The notes under the pieces: generated by a model
What the model was told of the DNA's origin: nothing
Database searches by the model: none
The model's input: the letters and a program-made list of their open reading frames with translations, nothing else
Shown here: positions 15,707 through 24,759 of the stretch, one piece after another
How the letters are laid out: the number at the start of each line of letters is the position of its first letter
Position numbering within the stretch: position 1 is the stretch's first letter
Position numbers and translations under genes: made by a program
From: JAIOSM01 sp023143455
GTDB taxonomy: Bacteria; Desulfobacterota; Desulfobacteria; Desulfobacterales; Desulfobacteraceae
Direction of reading: 5' to 3'
Assembly: GCA_030632885.1 (NCBI GenBank)
Contig: DAOVTW010000048.1
Location: 1 to 26,357 of the forward strand
Length of the DNA stretch: 26,357 nt

Positions 15707-17398
15707 TTATTGATAAAGATCCATTAGACGTTTTTCCGCATCAGTGGTCCCAATCAAGACCATTTCATCATGTTCCTTGAGAGGAATCGAAGGTTCGGGG
15801 TTAATATTTAATTTATTTTCTTTACCAATAGCTATGACGCTGCAGCCTGTTTGTTTCCGGATCTGACTTTCAGCAAGAGATTTGCCCGCAAGGGATTGGG
15901 GTACCGGCACCCGGAAGATGTTCAATCCTTCTGCAAACATCAGTATTTTATTAGGCTTTAGAAGATTAATTATGGTATTTGCTCCCATGGAAGCATGTGA
16001 CATGACAAGATCTGCTCCGGCACTGTGCAGTTTTGCTATGTTTCCGTCCAGATTTGCCCGGCTGATAATCTGTATATCGGATCTCAGTTTACGGCAATAG
16101 ATGGTAAGATAAATATTCATGGAATCATCATGGGTGGTAATAATGACAGATGATGCTTTTTTTATACCGGCCTGATGCAAGGTGTTAAGATCGGCGGCGT
16201 TTCCTTGGATATAGTTATCATTTTGAATGAATTTTTGACTCTTTTCCACAACCTTATAAGCAATTTGCCGGTCTTCCAAGATCTGTGCTGCAGCACGCCC
16301 GACACGACCGCCACCCAGTATGAGAACAGGAGCCTCGGCAGTGTGATACACGCGATAAATGGAGAAGACCTCGTCATATTTTTTGAGCTGTTCAGCCGAG
16401 CCGGCCAGTAAGAGTACAGTTGTGGAATCAATTCGAGTTTGAGGCTGCGGTATTTTAAATTGCCCTCTCTCCCAGAGTCCGACAACTGTTACGCCGGTTT
16501 TCTCCCGCAGGTTGCTTTGAATGAGGGTTTTTCCCTCAAGCGGTGTTCTCATGGCAGGTGCTTCAGCAATGAGAAGTTCATCAAATTTTCCGATAATATT
16601 TGCCCCCATACTCATTCCCAGCGTTCTTCGGGCCAGGGATTCTCCAAGCATCTTCATAAATTGAAAGATATAAGTACTGCCGGCAAGCTCTAGAATATCA
16701 ATGGAATCATCAGCATTTGCATTAGTAACAATGGGTATGTTTTTAGATATTCCCCTGACCGTAAAGGATATATTTGTGTTGGTCATATCATCATTGTTTG
16801 CGATCAGCATAGCAGCATTTTGTATGCGAAGACGTTTATATGTTTCCGGGTCACCCAGATCCCCCCGGACCACCTTGAAATTTAAATCGTATAGCTCCAG
16901 GGCAGTTTTCAGATCAGGAGCTATAATTGCATATTCATATTCATATTTTTTCAATTGTTCTATAAGGCTTATGGTTATTGGATCAAAGCTGGTCAATATC
17001 ACGTGCCCGGCTGTGCCCTTTGGCAATTCCCGTGGTGTTTTTGCCCTTGACTGCGCTTCCAGCCACGGGCCATAAAAAAATTGAATAAAGGTAAAGGGCA
17101 ACATGACCAGGAGAAAAAGAATACCGGATATAAGCACTATCATTGTGAACGCCTTGCCTAAATCACTCGCAAAGGTGATATCTCCAAAACCAAGCGTGGA
17201 CATCACTGTTAGTGTCCAATAAAAACCTGTGATCCAGGAATACTCTTTTTCTTCAAAGAGCATTATGAAATGAAACAAAACGCTGTATATGACTACCAGC
17301 ATTGCCAACACTAAAAGGAACTTGAAAAGAAGCTTGAAGTTCCTTTTGGTTGTTCTGTTTTGGGTAAAGTAAAGAATTTGGGAAGGAAGGAATTTCAT
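15707..17398 (-). CDS. Two-TM potassium channel with tandem RCK (TrkA) domains
   Basis: The 563-residue protein starts at ATG 17398 behind AAAGG. It has TM1 (about 22-47), a pore helix with the selectivity filter STLGFGD (67-73, a variant of TVGYGD) and TM2 (82-108). Then come two regulator-of-K+-conductance units: RCK1 from GHVILTSFDP (131) with a TrkA_C part to about 350, and RCK2 with a nucleotide-binding GGGRVG (362-367) and a second TrkA_C part to the end. Having both RCK units on one chain resembles BK/GsuK-type gated channels. Ligand specificity cannot be read. RCK1 lacks a clean GxGxxG, so it may not bind NAD. Confidence 0.85.
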   Translation of the reverse strand: MKFLPSQILYFTQNRTTKRNFKLLFKFLLVLAMLVVIYSVLFHFIMLFEEKEYSWITGFYWTLTVMSTLGFGDITFASDLGKAFTMIVLISGILFLLVMLPFTFIQFFYGPWLEAQSRAKTPRELPKGTAGHVILTSFDPITISLIEQLKKYEYEYAIIAPDLKTALELYDLNFKVVRGDLGDPETYKRLRIQNAAMLIANNDDMTNTNISFTVRGISKNIPIVTNANADDSIDILELAGSTYIFQFMKMLGESLARRTLGMSMGANIIGKFDELLIAEAPAMRTPLEGKTLIQSNLREKTGVTVVGLWERGQFKIPQPQTRIDSTTVLLLAGSAEQLKKYDEVFSIYRVYHTAEAPVLILGGGRVGRAAAQILEDRQIAYKVVEKSQKFIQNDNYIQGNAADLNTLHQAGIKKASSVIITTHDDSMNIYLTIYCRKLRSDIQIISRANLDGNIAKLHSAGADLVMSHASMGANTIINLLKPNKILMFAEGLNIFRVPVPQSLAGKSLAESQIRKQTGCSVIAIGKENKLNINPEPSIPLKEHDEMVLIGTTDAEKRLMDLYQ

Positions 17399-17470
17399 GG
17401 TGAAAACCTTTTTTTGTTTTAATCAATAACAATGGTGAAGGGAATCAATTGTATTGAATATCATTAAATA

Positions 17471-19030
17471 TTACCGTGAAGACTCATTGTGTACTTCTTC
17501 TGTAATCATGCTTTCCGGATTTTCTGTATCTAAATAATCCGGGTGACCCTGAGGCGAGTTGATAATTAACTTGCGCAAGCATTCTGCATAAAAAGTTGTT
17601 TTATTGCGGAGAGAGTTGCGGATAAATAGGTAAAGGATAATACTTGTTGCAGCAATGATTGCCCACCAAGGTTCTTGAACAACAGCCACCTCTATGAGCC
17701 CGTCGAAAAATTTTGGTGAAAAATATTCCAAAATATCCGCAATATGTTTTATTAGTCCTTTCCGCATATCCGGCGCGGGTGTTGGTGGGTACTTCCAGAA
17801 GTAGAACGCAAAGCCGAGAATAATGAGGGTTAGCTCCAACAAAATGCCGTATAACCATTTTCGCAAACTGATCCAATGGTTGATACGTCGGTGGAATAGT
17901 TCCCAGTGAGCTTTGTGTACGCTTGGGCTGGGCACAGATTGACCTTGCTTTTTTACTATAGTAAAGCTTTCGGGTAATGAGGTTGGCGCATAGTTCGCGG
18001 TCCGAAGTCTTAAACGATCAAGGACACTTTCATGGATTTTGACTTCTGCTCCCGCTTCTTCACACAGTTTGGTAATTTCTCTTGGATGGTAGCTGTAATA
18101 AGAAGCAAAACCATGACGCGAGTCGTACATACGGCCATTGACATTTGCATCAGCCTTTGCTGATTCTAAAACCTCATTTTTTAATATCAGTCCGGAAGTA
18201 TTCTCCAGCATCCACTCAAAAGTTGCATTGGCTAAACCTGCTCTTTCATAACCACCGCCTACGTTGGAATGCATACCTGCAAACCAAACCTGTTCAACTA
18301 CAACTTTCTCAGCATCTGGTATGTTTTCTCGCCACACTTTTGGCCAAAAAGTTGTGCGTTCGTCATCAATAGCCAATGCCTGATAGGCTTTATCAACATT
18401 GGGGGTTAATTCATAGTTATAAAACTTATGGGGAATAAACATGTCAGAGATAATACCCAATACCTTAAACGTAAAGCTTAGTATTATTAAACCGATGCTG
18501 GCTTTATCTGTTCGCTCGGGAAAGCCCAAAGCTGATACAGTATCCCAAACCCCGACAAATGTAATCCTTGGCATTTTTGAGTGAATCTTGATGCCCGATA
18601 ATAGTTTTTTGCGTTTACCAGAGTTTGCATAGGCTTCTACGGCAATTTTGACCTTGACCTTTAGTTCCTTGTTACCACTGCCTCGACCGTCAATCAGACC
18701 GCAGGCATAAACAAAGCCGTTAAAAGCGCGGATTGTGGCAGCACCACGACTAAAGCCAAACATATAAATCTTATCACCAGGGTTATAGTGTCGGGCCAGA
18801 TATTCATAGAGGTCACAGACATTGGCTTTAAAACCAAACCCCAGGGCGCCTGAAAGCCCTCGAATATATTTATTAGTCTGTGTTCCTATCCCGTTATCAT
18901 AAAAAGAGATTTGTTCAGTATTTTCATTGTGCAAATCAATGGCATTGTAGATTTTGTAAACATTACTGTCTGGAGTATAGCCCCCCTTGTTACCCGTACC
19001 ATCCGCACATAGTATAATATTTTTGCTCAT
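17471..19030 (-). CDS. DUF2235 alpha/beta-hydrolase with C-terminal membrane anchors
   Basis: The start is ATG 19030 with AAGGAGGGG just upstream, giving 519 residues. The DUF2235 core shows ILCADGTGNK at the N-terminus, the nucleophile elbow GFSRG (92-96, Ser94), VWDTVSALG (161-169) and the catalytic histidine in MHSNVGGGY (253-261), so a complete Ser/Asp/His set is present. Two hydrophobic segments follow (about 391-413 and 455-471), then a short hydrophilic tail. DUF2235 includes the Tle1 phospholipase effectors of type VI secretion, but no T6SS gene or immunity partner is nearby. A membrane-bound lipase or esterase is the careful call. The HipA fragment lies 16 nt upstream. Confidence 0.75.
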   Translation of the reverse strand: MSKNIILCADGTGNKGGYTPDSNVYKIYNAIDLHNENTEQISFYDNGIGTQTNKYIRGLSGALGFGFKANVCDLYEYLARHYNPGDKIYMFGFSRGAATIRAFNGFVYACGLIDGRGSGNKELKVKVKIAVEAYANSGKRKKLLSGIKIHSKMPRITFVGVWDTVSALGFPERTDKASIGLIILSFTFKVLGIISDMFIPHKFYNYELTPNVDKAYQALAIDDERTTFWPKVWRENIPDAEKVVVEQVWFAGMHSNVGGGYERAGLANATFEWMLENTSGLILKNEVLESAKADANVNGRMYDSRHGFASYYSYHPREITKLCEEAGAEVKIHESVLDRLRLRTANYAPTSLPESFTIVKKQGQSVPSPSVHKAHWELFHRRINHWISLRKWLYGILLELTLIILGFAFYFWKYPPTPAPDMRKGLIKHIADILEYFSPKFFDGLIEVAVVQEPWWAIIAATSIILYLFIRNSLRNKTTFYAECLRKLIINSPQGHPDYLDTENPESMITEEVHNESSR

Positions 19031-19046
19031 ACAACCCCTCCTTAAA

Positions 19047-19337
19047 TTAATCGAACTGGTTGAGCGTTCTATTTGCTCTTTTCTTTATGGCAATTATGAT
19101 ATTTTCCAATAGTTCATTCCGTTGATATCTGTCGATGAAATTTGCATAGGTGCCGTCAATTTTTTTAACCAATTTAAGACAAAAACCTGATAATCGTTTC
19201 CGAAGCATATCAGGGCTGATTTTTATTTCCTCTGCAAATTTTTCCCAGTGTCGTTCCATAACCCATTCCGGTCTGTTTTCTCTGCCTATTTTCATAGCAA
19301 ATTTCTGTGACAAATCTTCATATATATTCGTACACAT
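19047..19337 (-). pseudogene. Orphan C-terminal fragment of HipA-like kinase
   Basis: The 96-residue frame (ATG 19337) aligns with the last quarter of HipA serine/threonine kinases: DLSQKFAMKIGRENRPEW matches the DLKLAM region, MERHWEKFAEEIKI matches the PRHF helix, and the helical tail follows. HipA normally has about 420-440 residues. The kinase core, P-loop and any HipB antitoxin gene are missing, and the same frame meets TAG shortly upstream. No clear ribosome-binding site precedes the ATG. It is most simply a toxin remnant. It could still be translated, as it lies 16 nt before the DUF2235 gene on the same strand. Confidence 0.6.
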
Positions 19338-19508
19338 GTGCTGCTATTTCAACTATGTATAAAAAACGAATCAGTCCGGATCAATTTTTCTACGTAAAAA
19401 TTAGGGGAAGACTATGTCGATTTAATCATCTGTGAAAATCGGTGTTTAACCACAAAAATCTGCGGTTTATTCGTCAGTATTTTCGTTGTTGGATAAGGTT
19501 TTCAATAG

Positions 19509-19805
19509 CTATGAGTGCAGAAAATAAAAGTTATATAAATAGCCAAGCTGATCATGAAATCCTCAGCCGATACCGTCTGTATCATTCACAATTTTTTTAC
19601 ACCGAGTATTAAAATCCTTTCCAAGATTATATTTTTTAATGAATTTTAGTGCGCTTTCAAACATGGATTCCATAGAGTTGTAGAATCTTTCATCGATATC
19701 TCCGTAGTCACAAGTGAATTCAACGCCATTCTCCACATAGAATATTATGATGTCAGCAATATCAGTCTGGGATTTGGTAGTCTTTTTCAATTCACGGATA
19801 TTCAT
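19509..19805 (-). pseudogene. Small protein (possibly DUF6155) with in-frame TGA at a likely Trp codon
   Basis: ATG 19805 has GAGG upstream and opens an 80-residue frame that stops at TGA (19563-19565) after KKIVNDTDGIG. Reading on in the same frame gives GFHDQLGYLYNFYF to TAG at 19509-19511. From memory of the DUF6155 family the block runs GDIDE.FYNSMESM ... DTSGIGWGFHD, so the TGA replaces the expected TGG (Trp). The homologous part continues past the stop, which argues that a nonsense mutation shortened the gene. The gene starts 17 nt after the helicase stop and is likely the last gene of that cluster. No function is known. Only residues to 19563 would be made without read-through. Confidence 0.5.
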
Positions 19806-19822
19806 TCATAATACCTCAATAT

Positions 19823-22774
19823 TTATTTTTTCATATCAATACTCTGGATTAGTTCATGCGCTATACTGCTACTTTCAAGGCGCATGATGCTTTCTTCAGA
19901 GTATCCGAAACTTAAAAGATTGATGCTGCCATACCAGGTGATTTTTTTATCAATAATTGCAAATTTTTGGTGGATATTGGGTTTGAAAATCAGACGGATA
20001 CCGGCTGAATCAATTATTGAAAAAAGATTTTCCAATGTGGCACTTTTCTCTTTTTTGAATTCATTGGCTGGCCTGGTTATGATTGTTATTTTCACCTGCC
20101 TTTTTAAAACTTCACTGAAATGCTCCAGCATTTGGAGCATTCGTTTTTTGGTGACAAACGGACTAACGATCAACAGATGTTTTGATGCAACTGCAATATC
20201 CTGTAAGTAAACAGAAAAAAAGCTGTCTTTAGTAAAAATAATATTAGTCGGCGCATCAGGAAATGTTGCTGCTTTTGCTTTGTAACCGATTGAAGCATAT
20301 CCTTTCAACCGTTTTCCATACATTTTTTCAAGCATTTTTACATGAAGATCAACATAGTCGTATATCTGCACATCCTTTTTATTATTACAAAGCCGGTGCA
20401 GCCTGCCGGCGTATTGATGTAGCGTACCTTTCCAGGCAATCGGCATGGCCAAAAATAATGTATCAAGCCGAGGCTCGTCAAATCCTTCGCCAATATAACT
20501 GCCTGTGGCAATCAGCACAAACGGTTCAGTCTCTGCAATGGCGTCAATCTTTTCCATTACCTGGGCCGTCTTTTTAACGCCCATGCCGCCGGTGAGGCAA
20601 ATAACATTGAGTATCTTGTTTTTAAGCTTTTCCCCCAATTCTTCCACATGGGCAACCCGACCGGTTAAAATAAGAGTTTTTCGTCCCTTTTTGTAGCAAT
20701 CCAAGGCATCATCTATGATTAACTGATTTCTTATTACATCTGATATCAGATTGGTTTTGATTTCCTGAAGGGACAATTCCCTCTCATCCTCACCAGGTAA
20801 TATTTTAAAGGATGTGAATCTTGGGACCAGATAGTGATCAAAAGGTCTTTTTTCAGCCTGTTCTTTTGGATCCACTGAAAATCGTACTGGACCGCAATAA
20901 AAGAAGATAATCGGATGGTGCCCATCGGGTCTGGCCGGTGTTGCTGTCAGGCCATAAATGTATTTTGCCGGAGCATTTTTTAATATTTTTTCAAAAGTGA
21001 CAGCCGGGACATGATGGCATTCATCAATGAGAATCATTCCATAATTTTTTACTGATTCTTTGACAATCCCCTGGACATTCATTGATTGCATGATAGCCAC
21101 ATCAACGATCGAGCTTAGTCGGTCTTTACCGGCAGCCATGTGACCGATCAAATTTTGTTCCCTTTTTCGGCCTCTTTTTTTCGGCAGTTTTGGAAGGGAT
21201 TCATTGATGATAAGAAATTGTTCTAATCTTTCTCGCCACTGAGAAAGCAACTGCTGCCGATGAACCAATACCAGGGTATTCACTTTTTTTATACTGATCA
21301 GTTTTGCGCCAATGACGGTTTTTCCAAATGCTGTTGCAGCGGATAACACACCATTCTCGTGTGCCGATAAAGCATCAAGAGCACTCTGTTGTTCATCCCG
21401 CAAAACCCCTTTAAATTCAACATTGATCGTTTTTCCCGGATTTGATTCATCCTCATGTATTAGTGTAATATTTTTCTTTTTTAACAACGAGTTGATATCA
21501 TCTTCACATCCCCGCGGCAGTGCTAGATAATTTTTATGATCATCCGAGCAGAAGATGACCCTTGGTTTGCCAAAGGTGGACAGCCTCATGGCTTGGGCTT
21601 TATAAAATTCCGGGTTTTTAAAAGCCGCATATCTTTTAAGTGTATTCAGTGCCCTTTGACTCAACCCTTTTTTCTCAACATACAGCATACTGGATGTAAC
21701 AATTTTAACCGTTTTGGGGAAATCATGTTTTTTCAAGTCAATGGATTGTTTTAGCCACGACTTTGATTCGGACGCTTCATTTTTAAGCATTCCTAGGTCA
21801 TTTCCCTTGGTCAGCTTAGTTATGAAGGCTGTCATATCTTTTTCATTAAGCTTTGGAATACCGTATAAAAATTGCCATTGATCCGGATATGGCTTAAGGT
21901 TTTCATCTATAAAAACAGAATTGTCCTTATCCCGTACTATTTTTTGAAGCGGCAGGGCAATCAGATTACCAAAACCGCCTTTTGGCATGGTATCCTGATT
22001 GGGGAATAACCTGTCATAGGACTTAAATGAAATTTCATGTCGCTTACCCATTGAATGAGTCAGCAATGATGTCCCGAATTTTCGCGCCGAAATAGCTGAA
22101 ATACTTTGGTCAAAGAAAAACCAGGCATGGCAGCCATTGCCTGATTGTGAGCGCTCTATGGCAACAGGAATTTCAAACTGTAAGCAGGTTTTCCGTATCA
22201 CCGAAATATCTTTTTTCCATCCTTCTTTGTCAAAATCAATGGCCAAAAAATGACAGGTTTCATCAAGATTCATCGGATAAACCCCAATAACAGCCCCTCC
22301 CCTGAGATGCTTTTCAATTACGAATTCATTTAAAGGTTCATAAGATTGTTTCCCACATCTGGAACATTTTATTTTGGGCTTGTTACAAATACCGGGTGCC
22401 CATTCATTCAGGCAGACCGGACTGTACCCTGAAAATCCTTTTTTGTTTTGCCATTTTTTTGCATACACATCGGTCCTGCCTTTAAACAGGGACATAAAAA
22501 GAGCAATTTTTTCATGGTTTTGAGAACATCGGGTAACTGGTTTATCATTTAGGTAATTGTCACTCAAAGTTGTTGTATCAGATCGCTGCTTTGAAACAGG
22601 TTCTTCCGGTGCTTGAAACAATGTTCCCTGGGATTGGATAAGTTCATGATGTGGAATAACAATTTCAGAATTGGATTCAAATTCCTGTATTTTTGCTTTC
22701 AGGTATTTGTTCTCTATAAGCAGTGCTTCATATTTATTTTTTAATTCATCGTATTTGCTTGTCTTCATTTTCAT
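19823..22774 (-). CDS. TOTE-type primase (AEP)-SF2 helicase-PLD fusion protein
   Basis: The 983 residues comprise: a coiled coil (5-35); an archaeo-eukaryotic primase-like domain of the TOTE conflict-system type (about 85-310: FKGRTDVYAKKW, SGYSPVCLNEW, a CNKPKIKCSRC zinc-type cluster at 130-140, catalytic AIDFDKE with Asp180/Asp182, and SGNGCHAWFFF with His216); an SF2 helicase (about 455-810: Walker A ATAFGKT 480-486, DECHH 584-588, TATPARP 610-616, HQYAGRLHR 786-794); and a C-terminal phospholipase-D-like domain with one HKD motif (HQKFAIIDK, His935/Lys937/Asp942). Such fusions are known as predicted defence or conflict nucleases that act on invading nucleic acid. Start ATG 22774 (or 22768) has only a weak ribosome-binding site. 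It lies 141 nt downstream of the restriction endonuclease on the same strand. Confidence 0.85.
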   Translation of the reverse strand: MKMKTSKYDELKNKYEALLIENKYLKAKIQEFESNSEIVIPHHELIQSQGTLFQAPEEPVSKQRSDTTTLSDNYLNDKPVTRCSQNHEKIALFMSLFKGRTDVYAKKWQNKKGFSGYSPVCLNEWAPGICNKPKIKCSRCGKQSYEPLNEFVIEKHLRGGAVIGVYPMNLDETCHFLAIDFDKEGWKKDISVIRKTCLQFEIPVAIERSQSGNGCHAWFFFDQSISAISARKFGTSLLTHSMGKRHEISFKSYDRLFPNQDTMPKGGFGNLIALPLQKIVRDKDNSVFIDENLKPYPDQWQFLYGIPKLNEKDMTAFITKLTKGNDLGMLKNEASESKSWLKQSIDLKKHDFPKTVKIVTSSMLYVEKKGLSQRALNTLKRYAAFKNPEFYKAQAMRLSTFGKPRVIFCSDDHKNYLALPRGCEDDINSLLKKKNITLIHEDESNPGKTINVEFKGVLRDEQQSALDALSAHENGVLSAATAFGKTVIGAKLISIKKVNTLVLVHRQQLLSQWRERLEQFLIINESLPKLPKKRGRKREQNLIGHMAAGKDRLSSIVDVAIMQSMNVQGIVKESVKNYGMILIDECHHVPAVTFEKILKNAPAKYIYGLTATPARPDGHHPIIFFYCGPVRFSVDPKEQAEKRPFDHYLVPRFTSFKILPGEDERELSLQEIKTNLISDVIRNQLIIDDALDCYKKGRKTLILTGRVAHVEELGEKLKNKILNVICLTGGMGVKKTAQVMEKIDAIAETEPFVLIATGSYIGEGFDEPRLDTLFLAMPIAWKGTLHQYAGRLHRLCNNKKDVQIYDYVDLHVKMLEKMYGKRLKGYASIGYKAKAATFPDAPTNIIFTKDSFFSVYLQDIAVASKHLLIVSPFVTKKRMLQMLEHFSEVLKRQVKITIITRPANEFKKEKSATLENLFSIIDSAGIRLIFKPNIHQKFAIIDKKITWYGSINLLSFGYSEESIMRLESSSIAHELIQSIDMKK

Positions 22775-22915
22775 CTGACTTATAAGAGCACGTGGAATAA
22801 TATTTCTGATTCGGGCTTCTGAAGGGGTGGCATCGTCTGAACCAATATTCCTTCAGCCAGTAAAAGCTACAGAATTCTATGATTTTATGCGTCTTTTTAC
22901 TTGCTCTGTTTTATA
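22775..22915 (-). other. Gap between endonuclease and helicase genes, with hairpin
   Basis: CTGAAGG (22819-22825) pairs with CCTTCAG (22850-22856), with a further TGG/CCA inside. No T tract follows on the minus strand, so it is not a clear terminator. It could tune translation or mRNA stability between the R-M pair and the helicase gene. I see no small gene here. Confidence 0.35.
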
Positions 22916-23635
22916 TTATCTCATCTTGGCAAAAGCCATGGCATGAGCGCTCAAGGAAGTGGCAAAACTTTTAAAATTCACTTCTGCATTAGGTTCAGAG
23001 TATTCCCCATTCAGGCCATTACTTTTATCAGATAAGAGTAAACATGCAGCATCATATAGCCGTTCACGCACCAAACGCTCACAGAATAATTCATAACGTG
23101 CAGCATATGATGCATCTTTGAATTCCTTAAATACTTTGAAATGTGGTTCTAAAATACGCACAGGTGATTTCGACTTAGGGGCATCTTCCAGCAACATTAA
23201 CCAACCCAACCATGGTTTTTGGGAAGGTTTAAATGCGCCCTCTCTGTATGCGGTCCATATATCAGTGGCACTTCCTAAAGCTTCTTCAACACGATTGTTG
23301 AAGTTGTTTCCAAAAGAAGGACCAACATGGGATTTGAATTCAATGCTTGCTATCAACTCACCATCAATAACCGCCACTAAATCCCAATTTTTAGTTGGTC
23401 TGAAATATCCCGGTAAAACGGTTTTCTTTTTAAAGATTGTGTGACCTGGTAACCCTGCATCTTCCAGAATTGATCCGAGAAGACAAATGAAACCATCAAG
23501 TTGTGCACCACCTGTTACAGCACTTCTATTGCCAGCATCGCGGTTACCTGAATTTGAGCCTTGGCTTTTATCCTGTTTAAGCCTAATTCTCCAAAAATGT
23601 TCTACAGCTTCTGCTACTTTCTCTGAATATATCAT
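22916..23635 (-). CDS. Type II restriction endonuclease, PaeR7I/XhoI family
   Basis: The 239-residue protein carries the PaeR7I signature: QLDGFICLLG, then NWDLVAVIDGELIASIEFKSHVGPSFG split over the catalytic core, followed by NNFNNRVEEALGSA. The PD-(D/E)xK residues are Asp85, Glu99 and Lys101. PaeR7I and XhoI cleave CTCGAG, so that site is the likely target by homology. ATG 23635 lies one base after the methyltransferase stop, so the two are translationally coupled with the methylase first, a safe order for a restriction pair. Specificity is inferred. Confidence 0.82.
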   Translation of the reverse strand: MIYSEKVAEAVEHFWRIRLKQDKSQGSNSGNRDAGNRSAVTGGAQLDGFICLLGSILEDAGLPGHTIFKKKTVLPGYFRPTKNWDLVAVIDGELIASIEFKSHVGPSFGNNFNNRVEEALGSATDIWTAYREGAFKPSQKPWLGWLMLLEDAPKSKSPVRILEPHFKVFKEFKDASYAARYELFCERLVRERLYDAACLLLSDKSNGLNGEYSEPNAEVNFKSFATSLSAHAMAFAKMR

Positions 23636-23636
23636 A

Positions 23637-24614
23637 TCATTTTATCGTCTTATTAATTTTTGTTTGTGAGAATAAAGAATCTGTAGCCTTATGTATACGT
23701 CTTTCAGCTAATTCAAAATAGTGCGGATCAAGTTCTACACCTATGCTATTTCTTCCCCATTTTGCAGCTGCTACTGTTGTTGTGCCTGTGCCCATAAAAG
23801 GGTCCAACACGGTGTCACCAACAAAGCTGAACATTCTTATCAAACGTTCTGCAAGTTTTTCAGGGTAAGGTGCTGGATGATTACGGGTAGATGCACCCGT
23901 AACTCCTGACCAAATAGATTTAAACCATTGTTTGTGATTGTCATTGGAAATAATAGAAAGTACTCGGGTATCAACAGAGGATTTTCTATAACCACCATGC
24001 TTACGTTCCATCAGAATGTATTCAATATCATTCTTGATAACTCCATTTGGTTCGTATGGTTTGCCAAGGAATCCGGCACCATTACCACACGCTTCATAAT
24101 TGGCATTAGCAATTTTGTACCATATGATTGGCGCAAGGTTATCATATCCTATTTGCCTGCAATGCTCTTGAATCGATGCATGAAGTGGAACAACAGTATG
24201 TCTTCCTTTGTTTTTTTTTCTTGAAAGGCACACATCCCCAACAATACAGACCAATCTTCCTCCAGGAACTAATGTTCGGTGACAGTGTTTCCAAACTTTA
24301 TCAAGTTCTTTCAGAAAAAGGTCATAATCTTCAACATCCCCTAACTGACCCTTATGATCTCGATATTTTTTTAGTGTCCAATATGGTGGAGAAGTAACCA
24401 CTAAGTGAACAGATTTATCAGGAATAAAAGATAATTCTCGGGAATCGGCTTGAAATAAATCGTGTTGTGAAGGGAGCTTCTGAACCACAGATTCAATTTG
24501 TTTTAGTAAGGTTTTGTCCTTAGCAATTCGAGGGATATCCGTTTGTGGATTTTCCAGATTGCGCACTGCTTTAGGTAAAAAAACTGAATAATTTTGTTCT
24601 ATACTCATTAACAT
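23637..24614 (-). CDS. Beta-class DNA methyltransferase (N4-cytosine/N6-adenine)
   Basis: The 325-residue protein has catalytic motif IV TSPPYW (74-79) near the N-terminus and the AdoMet-binding motif I DPFMGTG (about 271-277) near the C-terminus. This motif order defines the beta group; the SPPYW form is most common in N4-cytosine enzymes. It should protect host DNA from the adjacent PaeR7I-type endonuclease. The known PaeR7I methylase is, as I recall, a larger gamma-type N6-adenine enzyme, so this pairing looks recombined. Start is ATG 24614 (MLMSIEQN) or 24608; neither has a strong ribosome-binding site. Confidence 0.85.
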   Translation of the reverse strand: MLMSIEQNYSVFLPKAVRNLENPQTDIPRIAKDKTLLKQIESVVQKLPSQHDLFQADSRELSFIPDKSVHLVVTSPPYWTLKKYRDHKGQLGDVEDYDLFLKELDKVWKHCHRTLVPGGRLVCIVGDVCLSRKKNKGRHTVVPLHASIQEHCRQIGYDNLAPIIWYKIANANYEACGNGAGFLGKPYEPNGVIKNDIEYILMERKHGGYRKSSVDTRVLSIISNDNHKQWFKSIWSGVTGASTRNHPAPYPEKLAERLIRMFSFVGDTVLDPFMGTGTTTVAAAKWGRNSIGVELDPHYFELAERRIHKATDSLFSQTKINKTIK

Positions 24615-24759
24615 AATGGTTTATTTATACAGGGTTTTCAAAAAGAAAGCTACATTCATCTTTATCGTTATTATGAGCCTGATGCACCGTGATAATGGCT
24701 TTATCTCATCTGTCTTGTCACTTATACTCATGTCGAGATATGATGCAGTATAACGACTT

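Noticed and set aside
19338..19508. Searched for a HipB antitoxin, the rest of HipA or a repeat array
   Set aside because: Only AT-rich sequence without motifs, apart from near-duplicate short words (ATCTGTGAAAATCGG and AATCTGCGG).
24615..24759. Looked for a third attC site after the 95-aa gene
   Set aside because: There is a hairpin-like TTATACT/AGTATAA and a repeated TGCATCA, but no GTTRRRY-type end or full two-arm palindrome.
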